Counted from the stretch's first letter, positions 24,125-33,473 are shown. The stretch is 34,307 nucleotides of DNA from an uncultured Clostridia bacterium (GCA_947253135.1 CAMXYS010000004.1:1-34307), one strand, 5' to 3'. The notes: generated by a model not told the origin, from the sequence alone. Made by a program: numbers and translations.

Positions 24125-24898
24125 AGCATGGTCAAAAATAAGCTGAATCTGATTGTTTTCACAATACCGGGCGACCTTTTCTCCCGGATTCCGATCCGTG
24201 ACCAAGCCCGAAAACTCATTCAAGCCGGCAAAATTATTAAAAGCATTGAGTTGGAACTTGCTCGCATCTACAACCAGATAGGCCAAACGGCTGTTCTTCA
24301 TCGCCGTCCGCTTAATAGCCGTATCGTAAATATTGTTGTTGGAGACCCCTCGTTCCGGCGAAACTGAAACAGCGGCAATAAAGGCTTTGTCAAAGCTATA
24401 ACGGTCAAGCGCATATTCGCTGTAACTGCCCGCAAAAGAGTGAGTATCCGGCTGAAACAGTCCCCCCACCGTCAAAAGACGCACATGCTTCAAATTAGCC
24501 GCCGCCAGTAAAGCGTCTAATGAATTAGTCACCAGGGTCAAATGCCTAATCTCCGCCAGAAAAGGGATCATCCGGTAAACAGTTGATCCCGTATCCACAA
24601 AAATGGTGTCCTCATCCTCTACCAGGCCTGCCGCCAGTTCTCCGATCCGCCTTTTGGCCTTAATATGCTCCGCCTGCCTTTTGGAAATCGGCACTTCCAA
24701 CTTTTGCTGAATAAAATCAAAATTGTAGACCGCTCCACCGTAAACTTTATTGACGATGCCTTGTTCGGCCAAAAGATTGAGATCCCGGCGGACGGTGATC
24801 TCGCTGACTGAAAAGGCTTTTGCTAACTCCGGAATAGTCGCCTGACGCTGCATTTTAAGATAATCCGCCAGCGCATGTAGGCGCTCATACTTCATCAT
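24110..24898 (-). CDS. DeoR-family transcriptional regulator
   Basis: A 262-residue protein. The N-terminal HTH reads MQRQATIPELAKAFSVSEIT then VRRDLNLLAEQGIVNKVYGGAV, the classic DeoR signature with recognition helix VSEITVRRDL. The C-terminal part is the sugar-phosphate-isomerase-like sensor (DTGSTVYRMIPFL, LVTNSLDALLAA, LLTVGG, KAFIAAVSVSPERGVSNNN, YLVVDASKF). Such repressors bind a phosphorylated sugar. The target is unknown since no sugar operon lies next to it. AAAGGA 9 nt before the first of two ATGs supports this start. It is divergent from nadE. Confidence 0.88.
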   Translation of the reverse strand: MMKYERLHALADYLKMQRQATIPELAKAFSVSEITVRRDLNLLAEQGIVNKVYGGAVYNFDFIQQKLEVPISKRQAEHIKAKRRIGELAAGLVEDEDTIFVDTGSTVYRMIPFLAEIRHLTLVTNSLDALLAAANLKHVRLLTVGGLFQPDTHSFAGSYSEYALDRYSFDKAFIAAVSVSPERGVSNNNIYDTAIKRTAMKNSRLAYLVVDASKFQLNAFNNFAGLNEFSGLVTDRNPGEKVARYCENNQIQLIFDHAADPV

Positions 24899-25021
24899 TT
24901 TATCTTTCCTTTAGCCCTGTTTTTTGATCATGTTTCGCACCGGGTGGGCACGACCTGCTATAAAATCAATCATAACGTCTTCAGCATATTATCACAGTCT
25001 TTTTTAACAAAATGAATGACG

Positions 25022-25027
25022 TATAAT
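25022..25027 (+). promoter_or_regulatory. Probable -10 element of nadE
   Basis: A perfect TATAAT 53 nt before the nadE ATG; the -35 region (CTTTTT) is poor, so an activator or extended element may be involved. Confidence 0.45.
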
Positions 25028-25080
25028 ATAGTAGCTTAAGCATAAAAGACCAAGAAGAAAGGTGCTTACCAGGTACTGCT

Positions 25081-27114
25081 ATGGATTTTTTAAATTTGCT
25101 CACTGTTGCTGCGGTTGCTCCGCCTGTCCGTCTGGCTGACCCACAGGCCAATGTCGACACAATCAGCGCTCGCTGTCAGCTGGCGGCTGACCAAGGCGTT
25201 GACCTCTTGGTTTTCCCAGACCTCTGCCTCACCGGCAGCAGCTGTGGCGATCTTTTCGGCCAAGGAGCCCTGCTCACAGCAGCCCGTCAAGCCCTGGATC
25301 AACTGGTGCAAGACAGTGTGTCCTGGCCTGCCTTAGTCGCTGTAGTTAGCCTCCCCGCCCTCTTTAATAACGGCACCGCCAAAGCTACTGCAGTCTTGCA
25401 AGCCGGGCAACTCCTGGCCCTCATGCCTGTACCCGTCTCGCCCGGTGAAAACCGCCCTCGCGCCGCCCTCTTCCCCGGCTCCTTGGCCGCGGACTTCCCG
25501 GCTCCCCTCGACCTTCATTTTTCCGGCGGCCGTAGCTGTCGCCTTTTTTTCAGCCCTGATCGCCCCACCGGCGGACTCGCTGCAGCTGCCGGTGCCGCCG
25601 CAACGGCCGGGGCTGATCTGCTGATTATCCAGGCAGCCGGTCCGATCAGCCCGACCGGAGCGGACGAACTCGCCCGCCGCTACACCGCCCTAAGTGAAAT
25701 TGCCGGCTTCGCTGTGGTCTACAGCGAAGCCGGTGCGGGCGAATCCACAGGTGACAGCATCTACGCCGGCCAGGGCCTGGTCGCCGAGGCCGGAAGCTTA
25801 CTCTGGCAACGCCTCCCCTTCGCAGCGACCGCTGACCAGCCTCACCCACTGGCATTGGACTTGGATGTAATCCGCCAAAACCGAACTGCCCGGCCTGACA
25901 CTGCCGGGCGGGTGCCCTTTGCAGCCGTCAATCAAGCGCTCACCGGCACCGATAACCGGGTCATCCATCCTTTAAATTATCGTCCTATTTCAGCCCACCC
26001 CTTTATTCCAGCTGACCAGCAACACCGGCAAACTCTCTGCCGGTCAGTATTAGAAATTCAGGCCCGGGGCCTGGCCGGCCGGCTGAACCACCTCGGCAAG
26101 CCCCGCTCCATCATCGGTATCTCCGGAGGACTTGATTCCACCTTGGCCCTCCTGGTCACCTGCCGCGCCTACCAAATCATCGGCTTGTCGCCGGACCACA
26201 TCATCGGAGTCAGTATGCCCGGTTTTGGCACCACTGTCCGCACCCGCAGCAACGCCCACCGCTTAATGGAAGCGCTGGGAGTTGAAACGCTCGATATTCC
26301 CATCACCGAGGCCGTCAATTTACACTTTCGAGATATCGGTCATGATCCCGACGTCCGGGACATCACCTACGAAAATGCCCAGGCCAGGGAGCGAACCCAG
26401 ATTTTGATGGACTTGGCCAACCGCTTCGGCGGCCCGGTCATCGGCACCGGCGACTTAAGCGAATTGGCTCTGGGCTGGTGCACCTACAATGGTGATCAAA
26501 TGAGCATGTACGCTGTCAACGCCGGCGTTCCGAAGACCTTAATCCGTCATATTATTAAGCAGCTGGCAGCGGATTTAAGAGCCGGCACAGGTTCTTTCCC
26601 TGTCTTTGCCGCCCCTTTGGCCGCCTCGGCAACAGATCCCAAGATCGCGGCCAAGGCATCCGAAATAGCCGACTTATTGGAACAAATTTTAGCGACGCCG
26701 ATCAGTCCGGAGCTCTTGCCGCCTGATGAAAAAGGAGAAATCAGCCAGCACACCGAAGCCTCAACCGGCCCTTATGAGCTGCACGATTTTTTTCTTTACA
26801 ATGCTGTTCGGCAGGCATTTCCGCCGGCCAAGGTTTATGCCCTGGCCAAATCCGCCTTTGCCCGCTCCGTCCCGGCAGAAAAGACAGGCGTCAGCGTCAC
26901 CGCCTATGACCCCGCTACGATTAAACATTGGCTGGCCGTCTTTTACCGGCGATTTTTTAATCAACAATTCAAGCGGTCAGCCCTACCGGACGGTCCGCAA
27001 ATTTTTGATTTCAGTATCGCTGCCCGCGGCGACAGAGTTTTGCCTGCCGATGCCAAGGCGGACCTGTGGCTCCACTTATTAGAAGAGGCCGCTAAAGCGG
27101 ACGGTTTAGACTGA
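25081..27114 (+). CDS. nadE: NAD+ synthetase with a degenerate (probably inactive) glutaminase domain
   Basis: A 677-residue two-domain NadE. The C-terminal synthetase is intact: IGISGGLDSTLALLV (SGGLDS at 348-353), VSMPGFGTTVRTRSNA, DITYENAQARERTQILMDLA, GTGDLSELALGW, NAGVPKTLI and FNQQFKRSALPDGP. It converts nicotinate adenine dinucleotide to NAD+ using ATP and ammonia. The N-terminal nitrilase-fold domain should make that ammonia from glutamine with a Glu-Lys-Cys triad. Aligned by motif to the M. tuberculosis enzyme, Glu is Asp47 (VFPDLCLTG), Lys is Val117 (LMPVPVSP) and Cys is Ser158 (LFFSPD). All three are changed, so free ammonia is probably the donor. Length is normal for the fused form. 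Confidence 0.9.
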   Translation: MDFLNLLTVAAVAPPVRLADPQANVDTISARCQLAADQGVDLLVFPDLCLTGSSCGDLFGQGALLTAARQALDQLVQDSVSWPALVAVVSLPALFNNGTAKATAVLQAGQLLALMPVPVSPGENRPRAALFPGSLAADFPAPLDLHFSGGRSCRLFFSPDRPTGGLAAAAGAAATAGADLLIIQAAGPISPTGADELARRYTALSEIAGFAVVYSEAGAGESTGDSIYAGQGLVAEAGSLLWQRLPFAATADQPHPLALDLDVIRQNRTARPDTAGRVPFAAVNQALTGTDNRVIHPLNYRPISAHPFIPADQQHRQTLCRSVLEIQARGLAGRLNHLGKPRSIIGISGGLDSTLALLVTCRAYQIIGLSPDHIIGVSMPGFGTTVRTRSNAHRLMEALGVETLDIPITEAVNLHFRDIGHDPDVRDITYENAQARERTQILMDLANRFGGPVIGTGDLSELALGWCTYNGDQMSMYAVNAGVPKTLIRHIIKQLAADLRAGTGSFPVFAAPLAASATDPKIAAKASEIADLLEQILATPISPELLPPDEKGEISQHTEASTGPYELHDFFLYNAVRQAFPPAKVYALAKSAFARSVPAEKTGVSVTAYDPATIKHWLAVFYRRFFNQQFKRSALPDGPQIFDFSIAARGDRVLPADAKADLWLHLLEEAAKADGLD

Positions 27115-27140
27115 GGGGCGGCAGCAAAACAAGCACAAAT

Positions 27141-27173
27141 AAAGGCAGTTCTAAAATCGAACTGCCTTTTTAG
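27141..27173 (+). terminator. Intrinsic terminator of nadE
   Basis: AAAGGCAGTT pairs perfectly with AACTGCCTTT (10 bp, 9-nt loop), followed by TT. T residues also follow on the minus strand (TTTATTT), where it may end the 27246 gene. Confidence 0.8.
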
Positions 27174-27245
27174 TCAAACAAAGATGTGACTTTACCGGTT
27201 TATCCACCCGAGGCAAAACACAAGACCCTTTGCCCGGCCGAATAC

Positions 27246-28223
27246 TTACTTCAGCCTTTTTTTTGCCGCCTTGCTTCCTTCTTTGCCTGCCCCTTTTTTA
27301 AAGCGCTCCATCTCGGAAGGACTTAACTCATCCAGGGGGTGAGTGTGGATAATAATAGCTTGAACAACAGTCGTAATTCCGATGACTAGCCCCACCTTGG
27401 CGAAATATTGGCCCCAGCCGACCTGTAAATTGGTCAAGTCACGCCACAAAAACATGATAAAGCTAACCAAAAAAGCCATCATTACAATATTATTTTGAGC
27501 CTTGGAAAGTTTGAGTGGTTCGCCGCACTCACGGCAGTAAAACATCTGTTTCCCCGGTATATAATTTTTCCAGCTTTCTCTAAGCCTATGCTGGCAGGCC
27601 TGGGCCTGTGGCGCCGGCCTTACCGACGTCACCTCCGCCCCGGCCTCCTCTGCCGTTGCACCCACCTCAGTGCTTCCGGCAGCAGGCTCAGCTGTTGTGG
27701 TCTCGCCGTCAGCGTCAGCGTCAGCCGCATCATCGGATTCTGCTGCCCTGGCAGCCTCTTCATACTCCCGGTACATGGCCTGCAGGGCTTCACGCTCAGC
27801 CGCCTGGGCCTCTGCGGCAGCCTGCTCCGCCTGCTTGGCTTCAGCTTCAGCCCGCAGTTCTTCTGCTGTCTTTTTCTTGATCGGCTCTTGGACAGCCTCC
27901 ACCGGTGCGAAGCGGGCCAAAAGAAAGCGGATCACAAGGTAAACGACAAGGTAAATAGCAAATTTGCCGAAAATTGAGAGCGTTTGTCGCATATCTCCTT
28001 GAAACATCTCTTTAAAGTCCGGAGAAAGGACTATACCGATAATCAGGCCATAGAATAAAAATAAATTAATAATTTCGACAACCTTGATCGGCTTTAGCTT
28101 TTGACCACATTCACTGCAAGTATAAACCGGACGGCGCTTAAACAAGGAGGCAAAGGAAATGTCATAGCGATGACGGCCACAGGTTTGGTTCTGTTCTTTC
28201 TTGCTATCTGGTCCACTTGCCAT
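27246..28223 (-). CDS. Membrane protein with two zinc-ribbon/double-helix halves
   Basis: A 325-residue protein built as an internal duplication. Each half has a Cys/His ribbon followed by two membrane helices. First half: CGRHRYDISF...YTCSECGQKLKPIKVVEIINLFLFYGL then a second helix near 88-105. Second half: CQHRLRESW...FYCRECGEPLKLSKAQNNIV then helices near 250-265 and 275-295. They are joined by an Ala/Glu-rich coiled coil (about 115-165) and an acidic Ala/Thr linker. No family is recognised. The start follows the stop of the beta-helix gene by 2 nt, so they are one operon. The C-terminus is strongly basic (KKGAGKEGSKAAKKRLK). Confidence 0.65.
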   Translation of the reverse strand: MASGPDSKKEQNQTCGRHRYDISFASLFKRRPVYTCSECGQKLKPIKVVEIINLFLFYGLIIGIVLSPDFKEMFQGDMRQTLSIFGKFAIYLVVYLVIRFLLARFAPVEAVQEPIKKKTAEELRAEAEAKQAEQAAAEAQAAEREALQAMYREYEEAARAAESDDAADADADGETTTAEPAAGSTEVGATAEEAGAEVTSVRPAPQAQACQHRLRESWKNYIPGKQMFYCRECGEPLKLSKAQNNIVMMAFLVSFIMFLWRDLTNLQVGWGQYFAKVGLVIGITTVVQAIIIHTHPLDELSPSEMERFKKGAGKEGSKAAKKRLK

Positions 28224-28225
28224 CT

Positions 28226-28924
28226 TTATACCTTTTCCTCTCTGGTCACAATTTCACCACCACCGGACTTATAAATGGAGTCTGCCGGAACAAAGCCTCG
28301 CACCATCGTCAAGGGGTAAACCGAGGTGCGACGGCCGATAATAGTGCCGGGGTTCAGCACCGAATTGCAGCCGATTTCAGCGTAGTCACCAATCATAGCG
28401 CCCATCTTGCGCAGGTGGGTCGGCAGACACGCAGTCTCACCGACGCAACCGATGTTGCCTGTGATCACAACATCGCGGCGGTCAGCCTTGATATTGGAGG
28501 TAATGCTGCCGGCCCCCATGTGTGCCTTATAACCAAGGATGGAGTCGCCGACATAATTGTAGTGCGGCACCTCTACATGGTCGAATAAAATAACATTTTT
28601 TAATTCTGTTGAATTGCCGACCACACAATCTCGGCCGACCAGAGCGCTGCCCCTGATAAAGGCACAGTGCCGCACTTCACTGCCCGCCATAATGATACAA
28701 GGTCCCTTGATATAGGCACTGGGGAAAACAGTCGCTTGCTTGCTGATCCAGACATCCTCCCCTCTTTGATCATACTCCGCCAAATCCAAGCCTGCACCCA
28801 GGCTGAGAATGAATTCGCTGATATGAGGTAAGGCGTCCCAAGGGCGCTCAAAACGGGCTAAAAGATCAGCGGCAACTGTTTTACTCAAGTCAAACAAGGC
28901 CTGTGTCTGAACTGCTTCTTGCAT
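28226..28924 (-). CDS. Left-handed beta-helix (hexapeptide repeat) transferase-like protein
   Basis: The ATG at 28924 has GGGGAG 7 nt upstream and is preferred over a TTG 27 nt earlier. The 232-residue protein has an alpha-helical N-terminus and then hexapeptide repeats (ATVFPSAYIKGPCIIMAGSE, ALVGRDCVVGNSTELKNVIL, DYAEIGCNSVLNPGTIIGRR) with the loop YNYVGDSILGYKAHMGAGS, as in the GlmU C-terminal domain. Relatives in Clostridia are often annotated as UDP-GlcNAc pyrophosphorylase-like but have no nucleotidyltransferase domain. Acyl or acetyl transfer to a sugar is likely; substrate unknown. Confidence 0.78.
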   Translation of the reverse strand: MQEAVQTQALFDLSKTVAADLLARFERPWDALPHISEFILSLGAGLDLAEYDQRGEDVWISKQATVFPSAYIKGPCIIMAGSEVRHCAFIRGSALVGRDCVVGNSTELKNVILFDHVEVPHYNYVGDSILGYKAHMGAGSITSNIKADRRDVVITGNIGCVGETACLPTHLRKMGAMIGDYAEIGCNSVLNPGTIIGRRTSVYPLTMVRGFVPADSIYKSGGGEIVTREEKV

Positions 28925-29011
28925 ATGTAACTCCCCTATATAAACTTTCAAACTATTTTCTTGTATGTTCTATACGAATTTTTCAAAAAACAAACCAGTC
29001 TGCATAATAAC

Positions 29012-29068
29012 CCTAAAAGACCGTTCCTTACAAGATTGTTAAGATTGAACCACCCCTTTACGGTCTGC
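29012..29068 (-). terminator. Probable terminator of the adhesin gene
   Basis: AGACCGT pairs with ACGGTCT (7 bp) across a ~35-nt loop, followed on the minus strand by TTTTAGG. It begins immediately after the adhesin stop. Confidence 0.5.
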
Positions 29069-32000
29069 TTAATTGGAGCTTTGTCGATGTCGCTGGCGGC
29101 GTCGACAATAGAACAGAACCAGTGCCAGTCCAGCTGACCCTGCCCCAAAACTTATTCTAAGCCATCGGGTTGCCGTCTCTCCCGTGCGAGGCAATGGCCT
29201 GGTTGGCGGAGGCGGCTGCACTGCGGTAAGGGACTGGTCCGGCTCTTTAAAATTATCGATCCGGTAGACCGCCTTATCCGGTAAGCCGTCCCCGTCAATG
29301 GTCAGGGTGTAACGATTGGCATCTAAACTATAGCCGGAGGGAGCCTTTGTTTCAGCATAAGTGTAGAGCCCCGGAGCCAGGCCACGTACACACCAGCGGC
29401 CCTCCTCGTCAGTCTCGCCACTGCGACAAACTTGACCTTGGTCGTCATAGATCTCGATATGTGCACCGGCCAATCGGGCGCCGGTCTTGGCATCTAATTT
29501 TTCAAAGCAAATCATATTTTGTTGGTTGGCTAATTTCATTTGAAAGTTCTTCAACCCGTCAATTACAAAGGCAAAGGGCGCCTTATTTCTGACATAGCCG
29601 GCCGGGGCCTCCGCCTCGGTCAAATAATAATCACCATACTCCAAATCCTTAATCGTCAAACGTCCATTTTCATCTGTAGAGAAAAGGCCCAAATCCTTTT
29701 TAAGATCGCCCTTTACGGCTGTCAACTGAAAGCGCACCCCCGCCAAAGTCTGCCCCTTCTCTACATCCACCTTGACCAATTCCAGCCCGCCGCGGCGTAA
29801 TTTATTAACAAGGGTTTTCTCCACATCAGTTTCCACCAATGACGGCCCTGCCGGTTGATAAACAGCCTCCAGCTCAATCTCCTCCACCGGCAGATAAGCC
29901 GGATGTGTCCCCAATTCTTTAACCAAATAGCGGCCGGCAAAGTTCGTCTTAAAAGTCAATTTCCCGTCCACATCCGGCCGAACCAAACTCAGGAGAGTAC
30001 CGGCCGGAAGCAGCCGCTCACCAACCGGCAGAGCCTCTGCATTATACAGGCCAAAATATGTCTGTTCTGCCGCTTCCCGCTGGTGGCCAAAATGCTCCGC
30101 TGCTTCAAAGCGTTTTGTTAAGTTAAGGCTGAAATTTTGCCGCTCATTGTGGATGTACCTAGCTTCATTTTGCACTCTGACTGTTTGGTCACCAGCCTGT
30201 AAGTTAATTTCAACCGGCGCAGACTGAACAAAACCGGCCGGTGTTTCAGTTTCTTCCAAACGGTATCGCCCCAAGGGCAAATCCGGGGAAAGAGCTTCTC
30301 CGGCAGCATCGGTCTCCAGCCGGGCCACCCGCTCCCCTGCCTTATATAAAAGAATAGGTTTGCCACTCTGACCATTTGAAATGTTGTTGCCCGCACCGTC
30401 TGAGCCATTGAGGTGCACCGATGAAGAATAGATATCCGCAGCGGCCAGCAAGTCAAATTTAACCCCGGGCAATGGGCCTTTGCCCCAAATCGGACGGTGC
30501 AAAACAAAGCCCTTGCCTGATGTCAAACCCTCCGCCTGTCCGGATTCAAGCGGCTCTATTCGTGCAGCTGCAGCCGGCTGTGTCTGTTGAGAGTCGGCTG
30601 ACTCTGCCTGGTTGCCGGCAGCAGCCGGTAGAACTGTTTGTTCACCGAGGGGAGACACCAGCTCACCTGTGGCAGCCGAGCTTGCGGCCGGCCCCGCGGA
30701 AGCGGTTTGACGCCGGACTTCACCGCCCTCGCCGGCTTCTGTTTGATAATGAGCAGGCCCGGCAACTGTGGTCGCCTCAGTGGCTGTGCCGCTTTCATGC
30801 GCTTGGCTGCCGGTCCGGTCAGAATGCCCGGCAGTTGTCGCTGAGCTGGCTGTCGGTGGCCCGACTAGCTGTTGAGAGTCTTTTACCGTCACTTTTAAGT
30901 CGGTCTTGTCCCTAGCAGACAGCGCCGGCAAATCCGCTCTCTTTTCGGTTCGCAAAAATTTAAAATTCTCATCATAATAGTACAGCTCCCAGCCCTGCAA
31001 GAGGTCTCCTGTTTTACTTAAAGACACCCTGCCCTTCTGAGGGGTATTAGCAACTTCTTTAACAATAAGGTTAACCGTTTCTGTGACTTCCCCTGTCAGG
31101 GTAAAGGACAGCCGGTCCGCGCCCTTGGCCAGATAGTAACCGGCCGGAGCCTTAACTTCCTCTATATAATAGGTTCCCTCGCCGAACAGCTCCTTCGGCA
31201 ATAGCATCTCACCGTACTCATCCGTGACAAAGGTGTCCCTTGCCCCTATCTTTAAGGGGTCGCCGCCCTCAGAACTCCGGTAAAAACGGAAACTGACCCC
31301 GGCTATCGGCAGCCTGCCACCCGTCTCTGCATCTACTTTAATAAGCTTTAATTTATTTTTAATAGCCCGATTCAACAAATTAAATTGCTGGCAAACACCA
31401 TCCTCCTTAAGAGAAAAGGACAGCGGTTCAGCAGGCAGAACGCCGGGCAGACGGCTGACCTCTTCCAGTTGATAAGAGCCCAAGGGTAACAGGGCAGAAA
31501 TCCCCCAACCCTGAGCATTGGTCCGGATCTGATCCACAACTTCACCGGCTTCATTTTTAATGGCAAAGCTAAGGCCTTCGGCCGGTATTGTTAAATTTTG
31601 ATTCCAGCCATCCGGATCGGTCTCGACTGTTTTTTGAATTTCCACATAGCCCAAACCCGGTCGTTCAAAAGTCGTCAGGCTGTGGACCGGCAGCACCGCG
31701 CCCTCTGCTGCCGGAGCCACCACCGGTGCTAAGGCAAAATGAGGCTGCCGTCGACTGCTTCCCATAGCCTCTGCCCGGCTGTTCAACCGATCAGCTGCAG
31801 CATTTATTTCCTTTAACAAGGCCATGGCATTGTCAGTTTGTGGGAGGGGTGACGTCTGGACTGCCTTTACCCCACTGGCAGTCAAGTCAAAACGAATCGC
31901 TGTCCGGTTGACTGTATAACCGGCCGGCGCCTCCAACTCCAGCAAATCATAACGGCCGGGGGAAAGACCTGCCAAAAGCCCTGCTCCGCTCTTGTCAGTC

Positions 32001-33388
32001 TGCGCTTTTAAAATTGTATCTCCCGGCCTGTAGACCTCCCCTCGGTAAACTGTCTCATCGCTTGCCTCGCCAGATTCCACCCCCGGCGGTCCGACATATT
32101 TAAGGGCATAGACAGCCCCCGCCAGGTCCTTTGCATCCTGAGCTTGACCCAGTTGCAAGAGCGGAGTTTGAGCTGGTAAGCCGGTCTCCGTCCGGTCACC
32201 GGCCGGCCGGGCCTCCCTATCTTCCGACCGACCGACAGCAGTGACCAAGGTTGCTATATTCTTTTTCTGAAAGCGCAGATCAAGGGTGGCCGGTTCCAAC
32301 TGCAATGTAGTGGCGCCGGAGGCAAAACGTCGGCCGGCAGCCACCATCAGATAAGATTGCACCTTGACGTTAGGGCCCTGTACAGAGGGGTACCAGCCGA
32401 AATTGGCCGGGGATAAATCCACATAACTTTTAATCGCCAAGGTCCGTTCCAGGGCCGGCAGCCGAGCTAAGTCGCCGGCCTTTATGCTGGCTTTTAGAGA
32501 CTCCCCCACCTTGCCTGTAACCTTGTCAAAATGAAAACCCGGTCGAGGCGAGACCTCCCAATGATCAAAATCGCCAACCGGTTTCAGCTCACATGTGACC
32601 GTTCCGTCAGTACTGTGCTCCCAATCAGACAGCTGCTCTACCTGTATGCGCCCTGATTTAAACCGCTTGGTCCGTTTGGCTCCGGCTACTAATTCATCCA
32701 CCCAGTACCGGCCTGGTTTTTTTTGATCTGCCGTTGCTTCCACGCCAGCCGGAGGGTCAACAATATTTTTAAAATTTTTTACTTGGCCCGTGTTATATAA
32801 GTGGTTGCTGCCGCCGCCCGGGGAAATTTTTAAATCCTCTAAATATTGCCAAATAGCGATTTGTGTCGCGGCATCAGCCTTGTCGCGCGGCATTCCGGCG
32901 GGCACCTGGTGAGGAAAGCCATGGGTCGCAATATAGACCAGACCGGCAGCGACTTCTTCATTGTGATTTAAGATGGTCCGCCAATCCTGGCGGGGCAAGT
33001 CTATTTCATCTCTTCCCGCCAAGCCGAAATCAAGGCACCACATGTAATATTTGCCCAGGGGCTGACCCTTTATGTTAGCGGCGCCGGACCAGCTGTCAAA
33101 CCAGGTGTTTTTCTCCTTATTCCAAAACATATGAATGCCCGCCGTCGAGCCGCGCATAGGCAGACTGGCGGAATAGACGGTAAAACTTTGTGGGTCCAGG
33201 TAGGCCCCACTCTCCCTGGCTTCTTTAGCTGCGAGCGGCGGCCGACTCAGTAAAATGCTGCCGGCCAAACTGACCAACACTTGCAGCAGCATTAAGCCAA
33301 CTGCTAATCCCCTCTTATAAAGGCCCTTGCCGAAGCTCTTTTCAGCACGCCTTTGAGCTCTAAGCTCAGATTTTTTTCTCATCCACAA
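29069..33388 (-). CDS. LPXTG-anchored thioester/SpaA-repeat surface adhesin
   Basis: A 1439-residue secreted protein. Signal peptide: basic start then GLAVGLMLLQVLVSLAGSIL (28-47). An N-terminal TQXA thioester domain follows: Cys118 in YMWCLDFG and Gln176 in AATQIAIW would form the Cys-Gln thioester that can bond covalently to host targets. Then come about seven SpaA/Cna-B-type domains, each marked by E-x-x-APAGY-like ends (LLELEAPAGYTV, YIEEVKAPAGYYL, RLEETETPAGFV, YLTEAEAPAGYV, YAETKAPSGYSL and two variants), broken by a Ser/Thr/Gln-rich disordered insert near 835-965. It ends with Pro-rich spacer, LPRTG at 1399-1403, a hydrophobic helix and RRRQRHR: sortase anchor. Start may be TTG at 33388 (GAGG 8 nt upstream) or ATG at 33382. 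No sortase gene is in the window. Confidence 0.9.
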   Translation of the reverse strand: MWMRKKSELRAQRRAEKSFGKGLYKRGLAVGLMLLQVLVSLAGSILLSRPPLAAKEARESGAYLDPQSFTVYSASLPMRGSTAGIHMFWNKEKNTWFDSWSGAANIKGQPLGKYYMWCLDFGLAGRDEIDLPRQDWRTILNHNEEVAAGLVYIATHGFPHQVPAGMPRDKADAATQIAIWQYLEDLKISPGGGSNHLYNTGQVKNFKNIVDPPAGVEATADQKKPGRYWVDELVAGAKRTKRFKSGRIQVEQLSDWEHSTDGTVTCELKPVGDFDHWEVSPRPGFHFDKVTGKVGESLKASIKAGDLARLPALERTLAIKSYVDLSPANFGWYPSVQGPNVKVQSYLMVAAGRRFASGATTLQLEPATLDLRFQKKNIATLVTAVGRSEDREARPAGDRTETGLPAQTPLLQLGQAQDAKDLAGAVYALKYVGPPGVESGEASDETVYRGEVYRPGDTILKAQTDKSGAGLLAGLSPGRYDLLELEAPAGYTVNRTAIRFDLTASGVKAVQTSPLPQTDNAMALLKEINAAADRLNSRAEAMGSSRRQPHFALAPVVAPAAEGAVLPVHSLTTFERPGLGYVEIQKTVETDPDGWNQNLTIPAEGLSFAIKNEAGEVVDQIRTNAQGWGISALLPLGSYQLEEVSRLPGVLPAEPLSFSLKEDGVCQQFNLLNRAIKNKLKLIKVDAETGGRLPIAGVSFRFYRSSEGGDPLKIGARDTFVTDEYGEMLLPKELFGEGTYYIEEVKAPAGYYLAKGADRLSFTLTGEVTETVNLIVKEVANTPQKGRVSLSKTGDLLQGWELYYYDENFKFLRTEKRADLPALSARDKTDLKVTVKDSQQLVGPPTASSATTAGHSDRTGSQAHESGTATEATTVAGPAHYQTEAGEGGEVRRQTASAGPAASSAATGELVSPLGEQTVLPAAAGNQAESADSQQTQPAAAARIEPLESGQAEGLTSGKGFVLHRPIWGKGPLPGVKFDLLAAADIYSSSVHLNGSDGAGNNISNGQSGKPILLYKAGERVARLETDAAGEALSPDLPLGRYRLEETETPAGFVQSAPVEINLQAGDQTVRVQNEARYIHNERQNFSLNLTKRFEAAEHFGHQREAAEQTYFGLYNAEALPVGERLLPAGTLLSLVRPDVDGKLTFKTNFAGRYLVKELGTHPAYLPVEEIELEAVYQPAGPSLVETDVEKTLVNKLRRGGLELVKVDVEKGQTLAGVRFQLTAVKGDLKKDLGLFSTDENGRLTIKDLEYGDYYLTEAEAPAGYVRNKAPFAFVIDGLKNFQMKLANQQNMICFEKLDAKTGARLAGAHIEIYDDQGQVCRSGETDEEGRWCVRGLAPGLYTYAETKAPSGYSLDANRYTLTIDGDGLPDKAVYRIDNFKEPDQSLTAVQPPPPTRPLPRTGETATRWLRISFGAGSAGLALVLFYCRRRQRHRQSSN

Positions 33389-33450
33389 ACTATTTGCCTC
33401 ACTTTCCTCGGCCGGCTAAAAGCCGCACCGGTCACTTGCTACTCTACTTT

Positions 33451-33473
33451 GAAAAACCTTGGCAAAAGGCTTT
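33451..33473 (-). terminator. Leader terminator/attenuator ahead of the adhesin gene
   Basis: On the minus strand AAGCCTT pairs with AAGGTTT (one G-U, 5-nt loop TTGCC) and is followed by TTC after a five-T stretch. It lies 60-85 nt upstream of the adhesin start, in the right place for premature termination. A second copy of GCCTTTTGC occurs about 30 nt upstream and could compete for the same partner. Confidence 0.5.
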
